NCBI RefSeq assembly: GCF_050947875.1
Contig: NC_134569.1
Span: 37,680,277-37,744,276, forward strand
Reading direction: 5' to 3'
Source of the DNA: Dermacentor variabilis
Taxonomy: Eukaryota; Arthropoda; Arachnida; Ixodida; Ixodidae
DNA length: 64,000 nt
Both the position numbers and the translations under genes were made by a program. Every line of letters starts with the position of its first letter. Position 1 is the first letter of the stretch. The notes below the pieces were generated by a model. It was given only the letters and a program-made list of their open reading frames with translations, was not told where the DNA came from and ran no database searches. Below, piece after piece: positions 36,276 to 48,502 of the stretch.

Positions 36276-37966
36276 AACTTTGTTATATCGAGTTGTTAGT
36301 TCCATGTTCAGCTTCCTATCCACTGGGCCGATAAGTGTACTGTTCTTGCATCTCTGACTGTATACCTTTCTAATGCCGCCGTCCACTATGATGGCGTAAT
36401 ACTTACTGGTTGGCGTCTCACGTTTCGTAATGGTCGCATTTCTGTTGTCTATCCCTTTTGTTTGCAGACTGCCCGTTAGCGCGCAGTGCACAGAAGACGT
36501 AAACCAAAACGTGGCCTCTCAGGCGGCATCGCGGCTCACCTTGAAACGTGCGCCGTTGCGACCTCCGGAGGGCCTCGCCTAAGAATAACCAATTTGCTAT
36601 CGCGCTTCACTTACCGCTCCCGGGACACCTCTGTTCCTGGCCGGTCATGTGTTTCTGGCCCATGCTAATGACCAAACGCGTGACGAGTAGAAGACCTAAT
36701 AACGTGAACAAGTCAAAGCGAGAGTTGTGGGGGTCACCAAGGCTGTAGCTGTATATATGTAAATCTGTCGCAGTTTGAATGGCCCATGTGAACCCGTTCC
36801 TCCTCTGTGATTTTTGCTTTACAGTAGCGTACAGCTTCATAGTCACCTCAGAAGCGTTCCTTCTTATTTTGGGGCGGTGAAAGCCAATGCTAAGCTATTT
36901 ACTACCGGTTTGAAGACCTGAACAAGTATTGCGTGTATGCGTTCCTGTTGAGATCTCTCCCAGAGTGCCCTTACAAATATACCTATAACATTCTTTATTA
37001 GTCATAACAACCTCCTTGTGACTTTAGTGACATCCTATTTACATGTACGCTCTAGTAACACCTGTTTATGCAATGCCAAAAGACAGCCTAGTTACCTTTT
37101 TCTAAAGAACACATTCTAAAAAGCGCGTTAAGAAATTGAAGTTACTTTTTGATAGACATTTTTCACTACAATATCTTTATAAATTGAAGTCATTTTCTTC
37201 TAACAGCAATTTTTAGTAGAAAGCAAATGGTCTGTTTTTATACTTTTTCTAAAGACACATTTCAATAGGATGCAACTAGACACTTGTATTTTTTCGCCAA
37301 AGCATGTTTTCAATGTGACCTAGTTCGGTAATTACTAATTTTTCTAAGGCCATTTCTGTGTAACACGAGGTAATGCTGGTCTCACTTCGAATATTTTTCC
37401 TAAATCATTGTCTGCTGCTGCAGAATGCTAAAGTATTTCACGAACACGCAACTTACCACACCTCTGAGAGTTGATATAGTGTTTTACTGCAGGAACATAT
37501 TTTTACACGGACACAGGGAAGGACAAACGCAAGCGCTAACTTTCAACAGAATGTTTATTGGAAGCCAGATCACTGTTTATACATACCATGCAACAACTCC
37601 GGCATGCGCAAACCAAGATGCATCGAATAAAATGCTTTCTTTGTAAAGTATAGTGAAGGCGTGCTAACAGAATCTTGGCCTAGTTTCTCAATAGTTGCAA
37701 TTTCAATTATCGGTTTCGTTATTTCTTCTTAGTGCTTGCACACAACGAAAGATTCTTGGAAAAGAAGCGAGCAACCACACGTGCTGCAGTGGGCTGCTAA
37801 CAAGCCATCACCACCTTTCTTTACATTGCATTGCTCTCTGTGCTTATCGTTTAGACATCGCCCGGTTTGCCCGACCTAGTGGCTACCACACGATACCGGT
37901 ATCTGGTATACGACACTTGCAGGACATGATGCGTGTTCTACAGTTCTTCTCACAATTTACTTTTTA

Positions 37967-38620
37967 CAGCGAAGCTGTGTATGACTAGCAGATTCGTCCG
38001 TCCGTCCGTCTATCGGTCGCCTGTACGTCGACAACACCTCCGGCGCAACCCTATGCGCATGTGCCAAGGGAGAGAGAGAGAGAGCCAACACCACCTAGAT
38101 AGCACGAGGCCTGTTTACTTCGATTTATGACGTCACGATACCTGGCCCGAAATTTCATCTGACAGGCTTGAGTGATGAAAGCGGTGGCGGCAAAATCACT
38201 GTTGCCTACTCGGGAGCATACCCATTTGATTCTATGGCAATTGGGCCAGGTAACATGGCGTCATGGATCGGATCGGTGTTGGATTAGCTGCGCAAGTAGT
38301 GACGTCGTTGCTCTCCGTCGCAGCCGAGCGCGCGCGAATCAGTTTCTCTTCGGCTCCGAAATGGGCAGGCCACGCGTCCTACGTACTCCTGAGGAACAGG
38401 CAGCAGACCAGAACCGGGAACGAGCTCGTCTACGCCGTGCCGATATTGCAGCCCGGGCACTAGAACAGGCTCGTGCAGCCGAGCGCAAGGAGCAACTGCG
38501 TACCGAGGATGCGGCAGCCTACCAAGCTGTCGTTTAATGAACCGTTGGGATTAACCCAGTGATAAACACCGGGGCCGTACGTTTCAAGTTCGCTGGTTAA
38601 CCATCTAGACGGAGTGCTTG
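37967..38620 (+). repeat. MITE-like repeat carrying a short ORF
   Basis: Begins TTTTTACAGCGAAGCTGTG, also present at about 17805 (TTTTACAGCGAAGCTGTA). Internal stretch 38165-38230 recurs at 44365-44430. It contains the ORF 38361-38537. Confidence 0.5.
38361..38537 (+). CDS. 58-residue MGRPR small basic ORF in a repeat
   Basis: ATG-started ORF MGRPRVLRTPEEQAADQNRE... followed by an Arg/Ala/Glu-rich helix, ending at TAA 38535-38537. I recall closely similar MGRPRVxRTPEEQAA peptides scattered in tick gene sets, which suggests a repeat-encoded peptide rather than a host gene. No function is known to me. Frame is intact despite the age of the surrounding repeat. Confidence 0.4.
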   Translation: MGRPRVLRTPEEQAADQNRERARLRRADIAARALEQARAAERKEQLRTEDAAAYQAVV

Positions 38621-40061
38621 CTCGGTGATTTTTGTACTCTTTATCCGCAACTGTGTTGCCGCATTTACATACCGTTTTCAGCTTGTTCGGGACCATGAAA
38701 GCCACGCTAACCTTTGCCGGAGTACCCACTTTTTTATGGTGTGGGAGATTTTGTGCACGTATGGCATAGTGGCAGATTTGCATCGGTCATCGAATACAGC
38801 TGTTTCGTAGGCCCGACAACTGGAAGGTCGTTTCCTGAGTATACTAGTGCTTCCGCAAACGATAATGCGGTCGGCATATATCCTGCTTGCGTGAGGCGAG
38901 CCTTTTGGCTATAAAGGCGGCCCAATACTACATGAGAACAGGATTTTTTTAAAGCATTATAAAGGCATCTAGTGTCTCACGATGTTTATCTTAACCAATT
39001 TTGAGTGGAAGGAGCTAAATGACAACAATGGTTCCTTTCCACTAGGTTCGGAAGAACAGCTAGTGTGGTTTGCATGAAAGTGAAAACTTCTATTGAGGGA
39101 CCTCATAGACCCATCGTCGCCCGGAACTTCATGCGTGAGTTCTGACGGCTGAAAACATTCTCGAACCAATGTTTGTACGTTAGAGGCTTCAGAGTCGACG
39201 TCACACTTAGGCACAAACAAGTAGTCATCCACGTATCTCAGGTATTGAAAAACTTTTGGGCCCGTAACACGCGTCAAGAGAATATTGTAAAGACTGGATA
39301 AAAACAAATCGCTAAATATAGGCGCGATAAATTCCCCTAGGTGTCATAGCGTCTGAAATAGACACATGGTAAAAGCCCCATGGCTTGTTCTTGCAAGATA
39401 AGCTAAATATATTGGAGGTAGATGACTCTTTTCCAGTGAAAAACCTCCAGAAGTTTTGAAGGTCATGTCCTCCAAGTTCGACGAAGGTCTTGGCGCCCTC
39501 TTAGAGGTAATCTATAGAGAACCTCTGCAACTCATTGCCCCGTGACGCATTGCTTGTATGCATAAAAGATTAGCAGGCACGTACCCGGGTTCGTACCTGC
39601 TGTACAACGTGGGTCTGTGCGTTTGTCGCCTACTTTCGTCTTCCTTTTATCACTGTTCAAATATTTTCAGACAATTTCCAATGATTATCTTTATTTTACC
39701 GCTATGTGAGAATCTTGCCTTTATTCCGTAGCTGGTCGACGTCAGAGGCGTCAGAGGTGCTTGTTGGGCTTCGCCTTGGAAGCCGGTCTGAAGGGCGACT
39801 GTGGAGCATAAGCACTCTTTCTTTTACATTTCGTTATATACCCCACAAACCTTTAATCTATCATTTAGGCCAAAGCACCACATTCTTGAAAATAAAATTT
39901 ATTAACACGTTCTGGCGGATTACGCATAAAGGTTCCTTTTCAACAGGAACAAAATAAACTAGTCAACATGTGCATTCGCCACCGCCTCAATACCAATGAA
40001 TATGTTATATTGATGAATGCTTCTTCAACATTCACGTAACAAAAGTCTGATAGCTGAAGAA

Positions 40062-40456
40062 ACCAACGACCTTTGGTGGGAGTCGAACCCACGACCTTTG
40101 GTGTTAATTAAGGGAGTCGAATCCTCGACCTTTGATTGGGTCAAAATTAAACGGCACCAAAACCGGAGTGCCACATTGATGGTCGAACCCACACCTTTGG
40201 TGTTAATTAAGGCATAGTTAATTAAGTCAGTCGAACCCGCGACCTCTGGTGAGAGTCGAGCCCTCGCATCGACCGTTGTTGGGACCAAAATTCAATGGCA
40301 CCAAAATTGATGGTGCCACCATTGATGGCCGAACACACGACCCTTGGTTGCAGTCGAACCCCCGACCTTTGATGTTAATTAAGATTGTTAAGTTATTCAG
40401 GCACAATTAAAATAGAGTTCATTAAGGCACTCGAGGCCACGACCTTTGGTGGGAGA
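40062..40456. repeat. Tandem array of B-box-like units
   Basis: Degenerate tandem repeat built from GACCTTTGGTG, TTAATTAAGG and (G)AGTCGAACCC words. On the minus strand the last word is GGGTTCGACTCC, the tRNA B-box consensus, present at 40078-40090 and in variants at 40113, 40181, 40228 and 40350. About six irregular units. Confidence 0.7.
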
Positions 40457-40758
40457 AAGCAATTAATATGAAGTAACTCCGCATTCTAATGAGAATGTCA
40501 AGTAATTTAATGAATGTCTAGTGAGCGCGCAGGCTTTGGTCTTCATCCTCTTTAGCGTACGCTGAAGCGACTGTCAACTTTTTTCAGTGCCTGTAGAGCC
40601 GAGTTCGATTCGTTCAAAATTTCCACAAGGGGTGTATACTGTTCAGAACAGGTCTCTGCAGTGAGTGAAGTTCGCACTAAACGCAACTTTTTTTTTCATA
40701 GCGTATAGATGAAAAACAAAAAGTTACAAAGAAATAAGGATGTAGGAATTGAATCGGC

Positions 40759-40764
40759 TTTATT
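40759..40764 (-). terminator. Poly(A) signal AATAAA of the Gly/Tyr-rich gene
   Basis: Consensus AATAAA on the minus strand (TTTATT on +), 36 bp beyond the stop codon of the Gly/Tyr-rich protein. Spacing and orientation fit its 3' end and imply a very short 3' UTR. Confidence 0.7.
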
Positions 40765-40800
40765 AGAATAAAGTACTCTGCGTCCACAGACCTTGAGCCT

Positions 40801-43049
40801 TCAGGACAGTATTGTCTTCATAAGTTTGCCAATGTTGTCAGCGCCAAAGTCAGTCTTTCCTTCCACATCGACCGCCAAGCTGACCGATCCTTTGATTTCG
40901 AACTTTGTCCGGTCATCGGAGCTGTCAGACTCTGAACTCGACGACTCTGAGCTAGAAGATTCCAGGCTGTTGGACAAGGGCTTCGAAGTACCAGCCGAAG
41001 TGTCGGACCTTCCTTCGCCTCCTTCGTCAGAGGTTGGCGGCTCCGTGTTCTGTATAAGTTCCAAGAACTTATCCAGCCTATCGTAAAACTGCTTCGCATC
41101 AGCGTCTGTCATCGAGTCGCCATTTTCGGACGCCTTTCCATTTTCAGCCTCTGACGAGATCACGCTTCTTTCCGTAGATTGGGCAACCTCGTCGCTTTCG
41201 TCGCTCATGTCTCCTCTGGCGAAGTTGTACACGGTGGCGAGCACTTTGAGCTTATCTGACACCGTCAGGTCCGAGTCGGTCAAGGCGTGGTAAAGAGTTC
41301 GCAGCGCCCTCCTCCTGTGGTCTTCCAACTCGTTCTCGAGCGTTCTGAGCCGACGCAGCACGTTTTGCGAGTCCACGTCGTGCGGCAACGCGCCGACTCC
41401 CATGCCGCGCTGCTGCATCTGGTCTAGCAGCCTGCGGTACGTCTGAACGCGTCTCGTGAAGTACTCGCCGTTTTCCTGCATCTCCTTAGGAGTCAGCAGC
41501 TCCTCGAACATGCGGTTCATGGCCGTCAGCCTCTTCTCAAAGCTCTCCACCATTTCGGACGTGATGTGCTGTTCGCTGGGTCCCTCTGTATTGGCAAACG
41601 ATCTCACCTTATCTGTAGTCTGAAACAGGCTGGCGGGAGCGTCTTTTTTCGTCGCACCGTTTTGGGATAGAAGTGCCATACCAGCGCCGAGACCGTCGTT
41701 TGAGAGGTCCAGCATAGGACCCCGATCGTTGGCCCTCCTGGTCTCTGGGGCGGTGAATTCGGAGCTTTTCAGCAACTCCCGAATAGACCTCCGCGTGAAC
41801 GTCCTCTTTATTTTATCGGTGTTCTGTTTGATAAGATCAACTTTTTGTTTTATGCCTTCGGATCCTGAGACAGCGTAGCCCTTGTTGACTGCTGTTGGAT
41901 AGTAAGTACAATCGTACCAGCCCCGAGTCATTCCCGGATAGTAATAATGACGATGATAGTCTGGGTAGTAGCGATTATATTGAGCTCCGTAATAATCATA
42001 CGGGTACGAGCCACCACCAGAGTACTTTCCAGTCGAATAGCCTCTGTAGCCATTATTGTAACTGCTACCTTGATTATAATATGGATATCCATACCCATAG
42101 CCGTATCCATTGCCTTGAGGACTGTAATAACCAGTACTGTAAGAGGGGTGACTTATTTGACCACCCCCGCTTGCGTAATATGTGCCATGACCATTGCCGT
42201 AAGAAGGATTTCCACCTCCGTAGCTCGGCTGCCCTCCGTATCCACTACCGTAGTAAGGGTAGCTTCCGTAACTATTATAGTACATGGAACTGCCATAGCT
42301 ACCCCCTGCGTATGGATAGCCACTGTTGTACGGGTAGCCGCCATAGTACGGATAAGAGGGTGTGTAACTTGCGCAGCCACTTGAATAACAGCCATAAGAG
42401 CGAGTGTAGTCTCCACCGTAACCGCTTTGCCCACCATACAATCCGCCTCCGTAATAGCCGCTCCTGTAGTACGGGTAGCCAAACTTGTCAGTGCCGCTAA
42501 CATATGGGTAACCGGAACCGGAGCCGTAACCACCGTAGTGTCCACCGTAGCTGGGGTAGTTGGAGCTAGTTTGAGGCGGGTAGTTAGGGCCCGTTTGAGG
42601 CGGGTAGCTACTTCGCCTATAGTAGCCCACGGCCACGTAGTACGGCTGCCACCAGCTGTTGCTGTAGTACGGGTACATATTGCCGGCGCCAGCTGATGGC
42701 AAGTATCCGTAGCCTCCAGCACCACCGTTCCAGCCACCGTGCTCGAACGAAGGCTTCCTATTGAACTGCCTCCACCACTCGTATGTGGTGGGAGGCGGAT
42801 GATAGGCGGGAGGTCGGTAAGACCAGGAGGGAGGATAGTAGCCATGGCTAGGGTAACGGTTCCAGTACCCATTGGGGTTGTAGCCGCCGAAGTGAGGTCT
42901 GTAGCTGGGCGGGTAGTACGAGTGATTCGGGTTGATGCCTGGTGGTGGCGGCGGCGGCGGTGGAGTCGTGGCAGGTGGAGGCTGGTCAGTGGAAACGTCC
43001 GGCGCGTCTGTTGTGTCGTCCTGGGCCCCGGCCAGCCAACAGCAGCATG
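40801..43049 (-). CDS. Secreted Gly/Tyr-rich protein, exon 2 (main exon)
   Basis: Large exon giving residues 13-761 of a secreted protein. The acceptor (pyrimidine-rich, TTGTGTGTCCGCAG) sits at 43050-43051, and the first two bases complete a codon begun in the distant signal exon. Order: end of the signal peptide (CCCWLAGA), a Thr/Asp segment, a run of eight prolines, then about 350 residues of Gly/Tyr/Ser/Pro-rich sequence with repeated YPYYGG, GYGYG and SGYP units. From about residue 420 the composition changes sharply to a charged, predicted helical region (MVESFEKRLTAMNRMFEELL and RRLRTLENELEDHRRR are coiled-coil-like), then an acidic Ser-rich stretch (SSSSESSSSESDSS) and a short non-polar end. 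No catalytic domain is seen. Gly/Tyr-rich secreted proteins of ticks include cuticle, cement and egg-coat components, so a structural extracellular role is likely; I do not recognise the specific protein. Confidence 0.85.
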
Positions 43050-43890
43050 CTGCGGACACACAAGAGAACCAGATTTTATCACATTTTAGCTGCACCTTTC
43101 ATCAACCGTTTACTTCTGCCTCTGGTACTGTATAAAATTCTGTTAAAAAGAAAGCATCAGTCCTTTCAGAATTATAACTGCTTGGGCTTTTTGGTAAGAC
43201 ATTATGACAAATCGTGGAGCAGAAACACACAGACGGACAGAAAAAGACACGACAAACGAGCGCTAACTGCCAAGAAAGGTTTATCTTCAGCAACCCGGTG
43301 TCGCCATTTTACCTCTTATCTGAAAGGTGTACAGATTGGGTGCTCACATACTCATAACCAAGCCGAAGTACTGTTCCTGCCTCAGTAATTTCACGTGTAA
43401 GCTTGTCGCTATTTCTTCTGACAAAACTACACTGAGTAAAAAGCGGTTCAGAAAGCATAGTTTTGTCAGCATAAACAGCGACAAGCCTACACGTTAAATT
43501 ATTGAGGCAGAAACAATGCCTCGGATTTGTTATGGGTGTGTGCGCATCCAATCCGTATACCTTTCAGATTTGTGAGCCTCCCATCTGAGCACCTTTCAGA
43601 TAAGGAGTTAACATTCTTAACAAAGTGAATTAAGTGTCCGTGTAAACACGGGGTCACTGAAAATAAACATTTGTTGGTGTAGTTATTGCTTGTCTATTGC
43701 TGTTTTTTCTGTCCGCCTGTGTATTTCTGATCTACGATTTGTCATGTCTGCGAGCATATCTCATGCGAGCATTGGTTTATGTCGCTTAAATGAGCGCTGG
43801 CCCCGATTCTTTAAGTTCTAGAAAGCCTACCGCACGCTTTTCGCATGTAAATGGATGGCAGTTAGTGAGTATGAAGGCTGTCAAAGACTA

Positions 43891-44262
43891 ATAAGATATG
43901 TTTTATTGATGCGAAAGCCCAAAATGACCCATTGAGCGAATGAGCCGGCGTCTGTATCAGCGAAACGGCACCTAAATTTCCATTGGCTGCGAGCGCCGTC
44001 ACGACTCGAAGCAGAACGAGCGAAAGGGAACACATGCTGACGCGCCAGGTGTTGTGTGAGGGCACCGCCACAACGCCACGTCACCCTCGCTCTTGCAAGC
44101 ATGTGTCACCCGCGTGTTCCTTGTACGCGCAAGCTCTCGCCTGCGTTCTAAATTCGCCTCGGTAATCGCTATAAAAAATTTATAAACATACAGAACCATT
44201 TCGGAAGCAAAAACGTTGGCGGTAGTGAATTTCGAACCTACGACCCCACGCTCAGAAAGTGA
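43891..44262 (-). repeat. Interspersed repeat, copy 2 (inverted)
   Basis: Inverted partner family member of 25868-26272 by reverse-complement comparison; about 18 kb apart, so an independent insertion of the same family. Confidence 0.65.
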
Positions 44263-44649
44263 GTGTCTGAATTATTGGACCAAACCAGCTTTTCCGACGT
44301 AGCACGCCTGCGCACTCTGCTTTATGATATCATGAACCGAAATTTCCATTTATAAACCCGGCGTGACGAAAGTGGTGACGTCAAAATCACCGCGATTACT
44401 CGGGAGCGTCGTAAGCGTATAGGCTCCTTTTCAGAACTCGCCTTGGCACAAACAAATAAGAAGTTGCACCTTCCTATAGAAATGGGAACCAACCTCCACA
44501 GAAATCTTGAATTGTGCTTTTCAAAGCTGCTGGCATTAACAATTGTTAATGTCAACAAAAGGGGATAAATTCAGCAAAGAATCTAGCCCTTATAAACTGT
44601 CCTGACGTATTTAAAGCAAAAAATTGTCAGCGGCTTAGCTCAGCTAACC

Positions 44650-45470
44650 CTGGATATGCAAAGCGAAAGCTTGGTTTAGCCTGGTTAAGTCTAGGTTTCC
44701 CTTGGTTAAGCTTTAATTTAGCTGTAATTATTATACTTAGGTATACAATCATCGTTAAGCCACGTATGACGGCTGCCTAGGTCCGTGACTAGAAATGGCT
44801 GTGATTAGGTTTGGATAGACACGCATCGTTAGACGGTGTGACGCCTGTCGTGCCACAGGAAATGCGCAAGTGCTAGACATGCAAAGAGACGCCACGAACA
44901 TGCGCAGCTTCGAAGCACAAATGAACAGGTCGCGAACGCGGTCGCTACATTGATCTCTACGGTGCGACGCCTGTTGCATTCCGGAGCAGGGTGTGAGAGC
45001 GGGCTAGTTGGTATTCCATGCTGATGTGACCAGCGCAAGAGTGGACACGGAATAATAGTAAGGCGCCTTACTATTGTCCCGTGTCCACTGTTGCGCTGGT
45101 CACATCTGCATTCCGGACGCTCTCCAGTGAAGCAGCTCGCCGGGCGATATCCGCGGGGTGGTCAAAGCCTCTCGCTCGCGCGCAACGCTCAGAGAGGACG
45201 GCCTGGCATCGCTCTCATCCATGGCCAAGCTCGCACTGACTAGGCGAGTGCGGCACTCCTCTTAGCCAGGCGCGGCGAGTCAAGTGGTCAGGCGGCAACC
45301 CAGCTGCGGTGAACGCATGCGCCAAGCCGCCGCCGCGGCGGAGCTCGGCGCGGCGAGTCACGTGGTGCGTTGCCAAGGCTACGGCGCAATTCCGGTCAAA
45401 TGAAGGTCAAATTACTGGCGACAGCGAAACTCGGCTGGACTAGGTTAGTAAAGCTTTCGCTTTAAAAGCC
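44650..45470. repeat. MITE-like element with nested foldback
   Basis: TGCAAAGCGAAAGCTTGG near 44657 and TAAAGCTTTCGCTTTAAAAG near 45450 form short facing termini around GC-rich sequence; the palindrome at 45012-45114 lies inside. Confidence 0.4.
45012..45114. repeat. Near-perfect palindrome, arms about 48 bp
   Basis: GATGTGACCAGCGCAAGAGT...AATAGTAAGGC meets its reverse complement GCCTTACTATT...GCGCTGGTCACATC at a GGCGCC centre with essentially no loop. Confidence 0.85.
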
Positions 45471-46466
45471 TCCGTTCTTTTTTGACCAAGGCTGAAAGAT
45501 CGAATCGTAGGTGGTAAACATCGCCATGGTCTGCTCAACAAAAGGCAAAAGTCACCATTGAAGGCGTTCGTCACCATTGAAGACGCTCCATTTGCGAAGC
45601 CCATCTGCCCCTCCCCCTCCCATCTTTTCGCACGTCTATGATCATGACGTGACGATGCATCCACCTCTTGGGTACCGACACCGAAACTGGTTCGTAGAAA
45701 CGAGTGTTGTGGTAAATTAGTTTGGCCGTTTTGACGCATGCCAGTATTTTTTTTAGATTTTAGATACTTTTGACCTTTATATAACGAAAAAAAAAAAGGC
45801 AAGTCGACAATATCGTGTCAGTCCTGTAGCTGACACTGAATTTCTTGAAATGCACTACGTCATCTTTTATTCCTCAAGCGATGAAAGGCCAAACCATCGC
45901 CCGCTTTAGTTATCACAGCAGACAACAATTGAAGCTTCATTTGAGAGACCATGTTTTCTCTTTCGATCGTCAGAAAAATGTGCTCCCTCGCTACGCTTGG
46001 TCACGCTATTGCTCTTTGTATCTAGCTGTCACGGTAAAGCTTCCGAGCATTCAAATATGCACCACTATCGTAGCACATCGACAACTCCGGTCATGCTTTT
46101 TTTAGCCCCGTGCACTGCGGTGTCGAGACAGTATAGCCTAGTTTCATTATGCATGCACCTGCAGCTTCCAAGAGATGTGTGGCTCATGATAAAAAAAAAT
46201 TCCTGACTCTCCCGTAATCGAGAGTAGATGTAAGGATGAAATGGCAACCGGCACAGCAGATTGGCTGGAGATGATCCTAGCCACAATCTTAAAGCGGGTG
46301 TAGTGCATGTTCGCAACGGCACACTCACACACCACACCTTACTGTGCACTGGTCCATATGGACGCTGCCATGCTAGAAGAAAACCGGCTGACGGCCACAC
46401 GACAGGCAGCGAAATACGCCAGGGAGACAGAGCGAACTGCCCTGCTAGAAGACGAATGAATTGAAT

Positions 46467-46694
46467 GCTGGGGTTTTACGTGCCAAAACCACGATTTGAA
46501 TATGAGGCAAGCCGTAGTGGGGGACTCCGGATTAATTTTGACCATCAGGGGATCTTTAACGTAGTCCCAATGCACTGGACACAGGCGTTTTTGCATTTCG
46601 AATTCATCGAAAGGAGGCCGCCGTGGCCGGGATTTCATACTGCGACATCATGCTTCGCAGTATAACACCATAACCGCTAAGCCACCGCGGCAGG
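46467..46694 (-). mobile_element. Ruka-type SINE
   Basis: Full-length but moderately diverged minus-strand copy in the Gly/Tyr gene intron (GGGGTTTTACGTGCCAAAAC to GCTAAGCCACCGCGGC). Only a possible short duplication TAGAAG is seen. Confidence 0.88.
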
Positions 46695-48134
46695 TAGAAG
46701 CGCCAGAAGGACGCGCCACGCAGCGTGGCGCCATCTCTCGAGGCGATGCAAAACCCGCGCCGCGGAACTCGCGGACTGCTGGCGTTCAGCGGTCAGCGCC
46801 AGAAGATGACAAGGAAGTGTATAGTGCCCTGTATTTGCCTTTTGAACTTCCCTGTTGGAAATAACAAACAAAATTTCAGCGTACTAGAAGTTACAGCTTA
46901 AGTGGCATTGTGAACAAACATTAGGAAGAACTCGGAAGAAATATTTTTGTAACTTGTTTGGGCGGTAACTAGTGTATGTAATGCAGTCCTGTACAAAGGG
47001 TTGTGAGCCAGAGACCGCATTTTTTCAAAGTTTTGTCTGGTTGCCCGGATAATCTCGTTTTGTTCTCGCAACTTGCCAGGATAACGGCTCTGAATTTTGG
47101 CTCAAGGTCACTTGCAGGTCTCCAGCAACGGGAGCTAAAAGCATTTTGCGCTTTAAAAAAGTTCAAACAACCGAAACGCGTATCTTTATGGTGGATCACT
47201 AATAATTACGGTAGTCATTTCCCTTTGTGGCTCTTTGAATACGTATATAGCGCTACCTCTAGGCTAGTTGGTATAATTATTCAATGCCGTATTATGCAAT
47301 ATTTCTATTCGAATAATCAAACAACTAGGAGAGAGCGAATAACTTTTGAATAAGGAATCTAATAATATTCGGTCTTCGAATCGAATAGTCACTATCCGTA
47401 AACGCGTATATTTTTCGATTTCCTTTCGAATATTTCAGAACGTCAGCTGCATCCAATTAAAGATAAAATTACAGCAAAATTGTGATAAAAATTTACCCCT
47501 GCAGCATAGCACAGACATAAAACATGAGAACTTGCGTAGCGGAGCAGGATACGTCGCTTAGGAAGCCGTACTTTACAGGCTGTACAGGGATCATTCGCAC
47601 TTGCTGAAGAGTCCTGTGCATGTGAAGGAACTACATGCTTGCGCTTAATGCTACATTAGTGCTTTTCAAAGACAACGCTTCATAACGTACTACATATTGA
47701 CAGAAACTTGCTGACTTGAAGAATACTAGAATGTGAACATCATTTTACATTAATTGTGATAACGGCTGTTCATCATTGGAAAACTATTCGATATTCGATT
47801 CGATTGGTTTCTGGCATTATTTTGTTCGTATTCAATTCGGTCTCAAAAAACACTATCCGCACAACCCTATAAATTATATGGAAATATGCAGGCAGAAGAT
47901 GTTTCTTAAAAGGTGGGAATTGTAATCTACCCAAATGCACCATAAAGCTGCAAAACAAAGCTATGCAGCTTTCAAAGAAATGCAGTTTCACTGCTGAAGA
48001 CAGCTTCGCCGCTGCGAAGCGGTCTTTCTGAGGAACCCATGGGCTTCCTTAGTGGATGGTAATGTGTTCCTTTTCATGCTCGTTGCTTTGACTACATCTA
48101 GTTCAGTCGTTTCCCTGCGGCACTCTTTTAACCA

Positions 48135-48157
48135 GAGAGAGAGAGAGAGAGAGAGAG
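48135..48157. repeat. (GA)n microsatellite
   Basis: About 11 GA units; shorter ones occur at 6229-6247 and 38081-38092. Confidence 0.9.
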
Positions 48158-48502
48158 CAACAACGCCTAGTCCTCGCCTTCCATTTGGCTGTTCTTTCTA
48201 CGCAACATCCACCAAATCTTTTTGATGTACTATGCGCAAGACATTGCTACACTGTAACATTGCTTCAATCTATACTGGCGTATAGGGCCGCACTTGTGGA
48301 CTGTCTTTTGCAACAGCTTTACTTTCACAGGCGATTTGGCCACCTGGCATAATGGGGCTGTCAGAACAGAAGAGTACGAAAAGATGTAGAGATCGTTAAG
48401 CCATTTTAATGTAACTACTTTGCCTTTTTCACATCATCGTACATATACGTTAAACGTTGATGATTTCACTTTTTACTGAAGTAAGCATCGTAATTTCATT
48501 GA

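Larger units (their letters stand above)
37490..39500 (-). mobile_element. Penelope-type retroelement remnant
   Basis: The minus strand at 39307-38969 encodes a reverse-transcriptase core with LRYVDDYLFV (the catalytic YVDD) and downstream blocks ECFxPSELTHE and HSKLVK. Broken frames continue upstream to about 39500 (IAPIFSDLFLSS). The left end GACAAACGCAAGCGCTAACT near 37520 is a sequence I associate with ends of tick Penelope-like elements. A short MITE-like insert (37967-38620) lies between. Stops show it is dead. Confidence 0.7.
30629..40758. other. Intergenic region between transporter and Gly/Tyr gene
   Basis: 10 kb upstream of the transporter and downstream of the Gly/Tyr gene. It begins with a purine-rich block (30750-30880) like the 3' ends of tick LINEs, then MITE-like and SINE insertions, a Penelope-type remnant (37490-39500) and a tandem array of B-box-like units (40062-40456). 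36300-37480 and 39510-40030 contain nothing I recognise. No host gene is visible. Confidence 0.55.

Noticed and set aside
40062..40456. CRISPR-like array
   Set aside because: The units are irregular and adjoining, without unique spacers of constant length, in a eukaryotic genome with no cas genes.
41895..43089. Several long plus-strand reading frames opposite the Gly/Tyr-rich exon
   Set aside because: They are antisense shadows of a repetitive, stop-poor coding region, rich in Ser/His/Arg or Val/Ile without any domain, and lack splice or poly(A) context.
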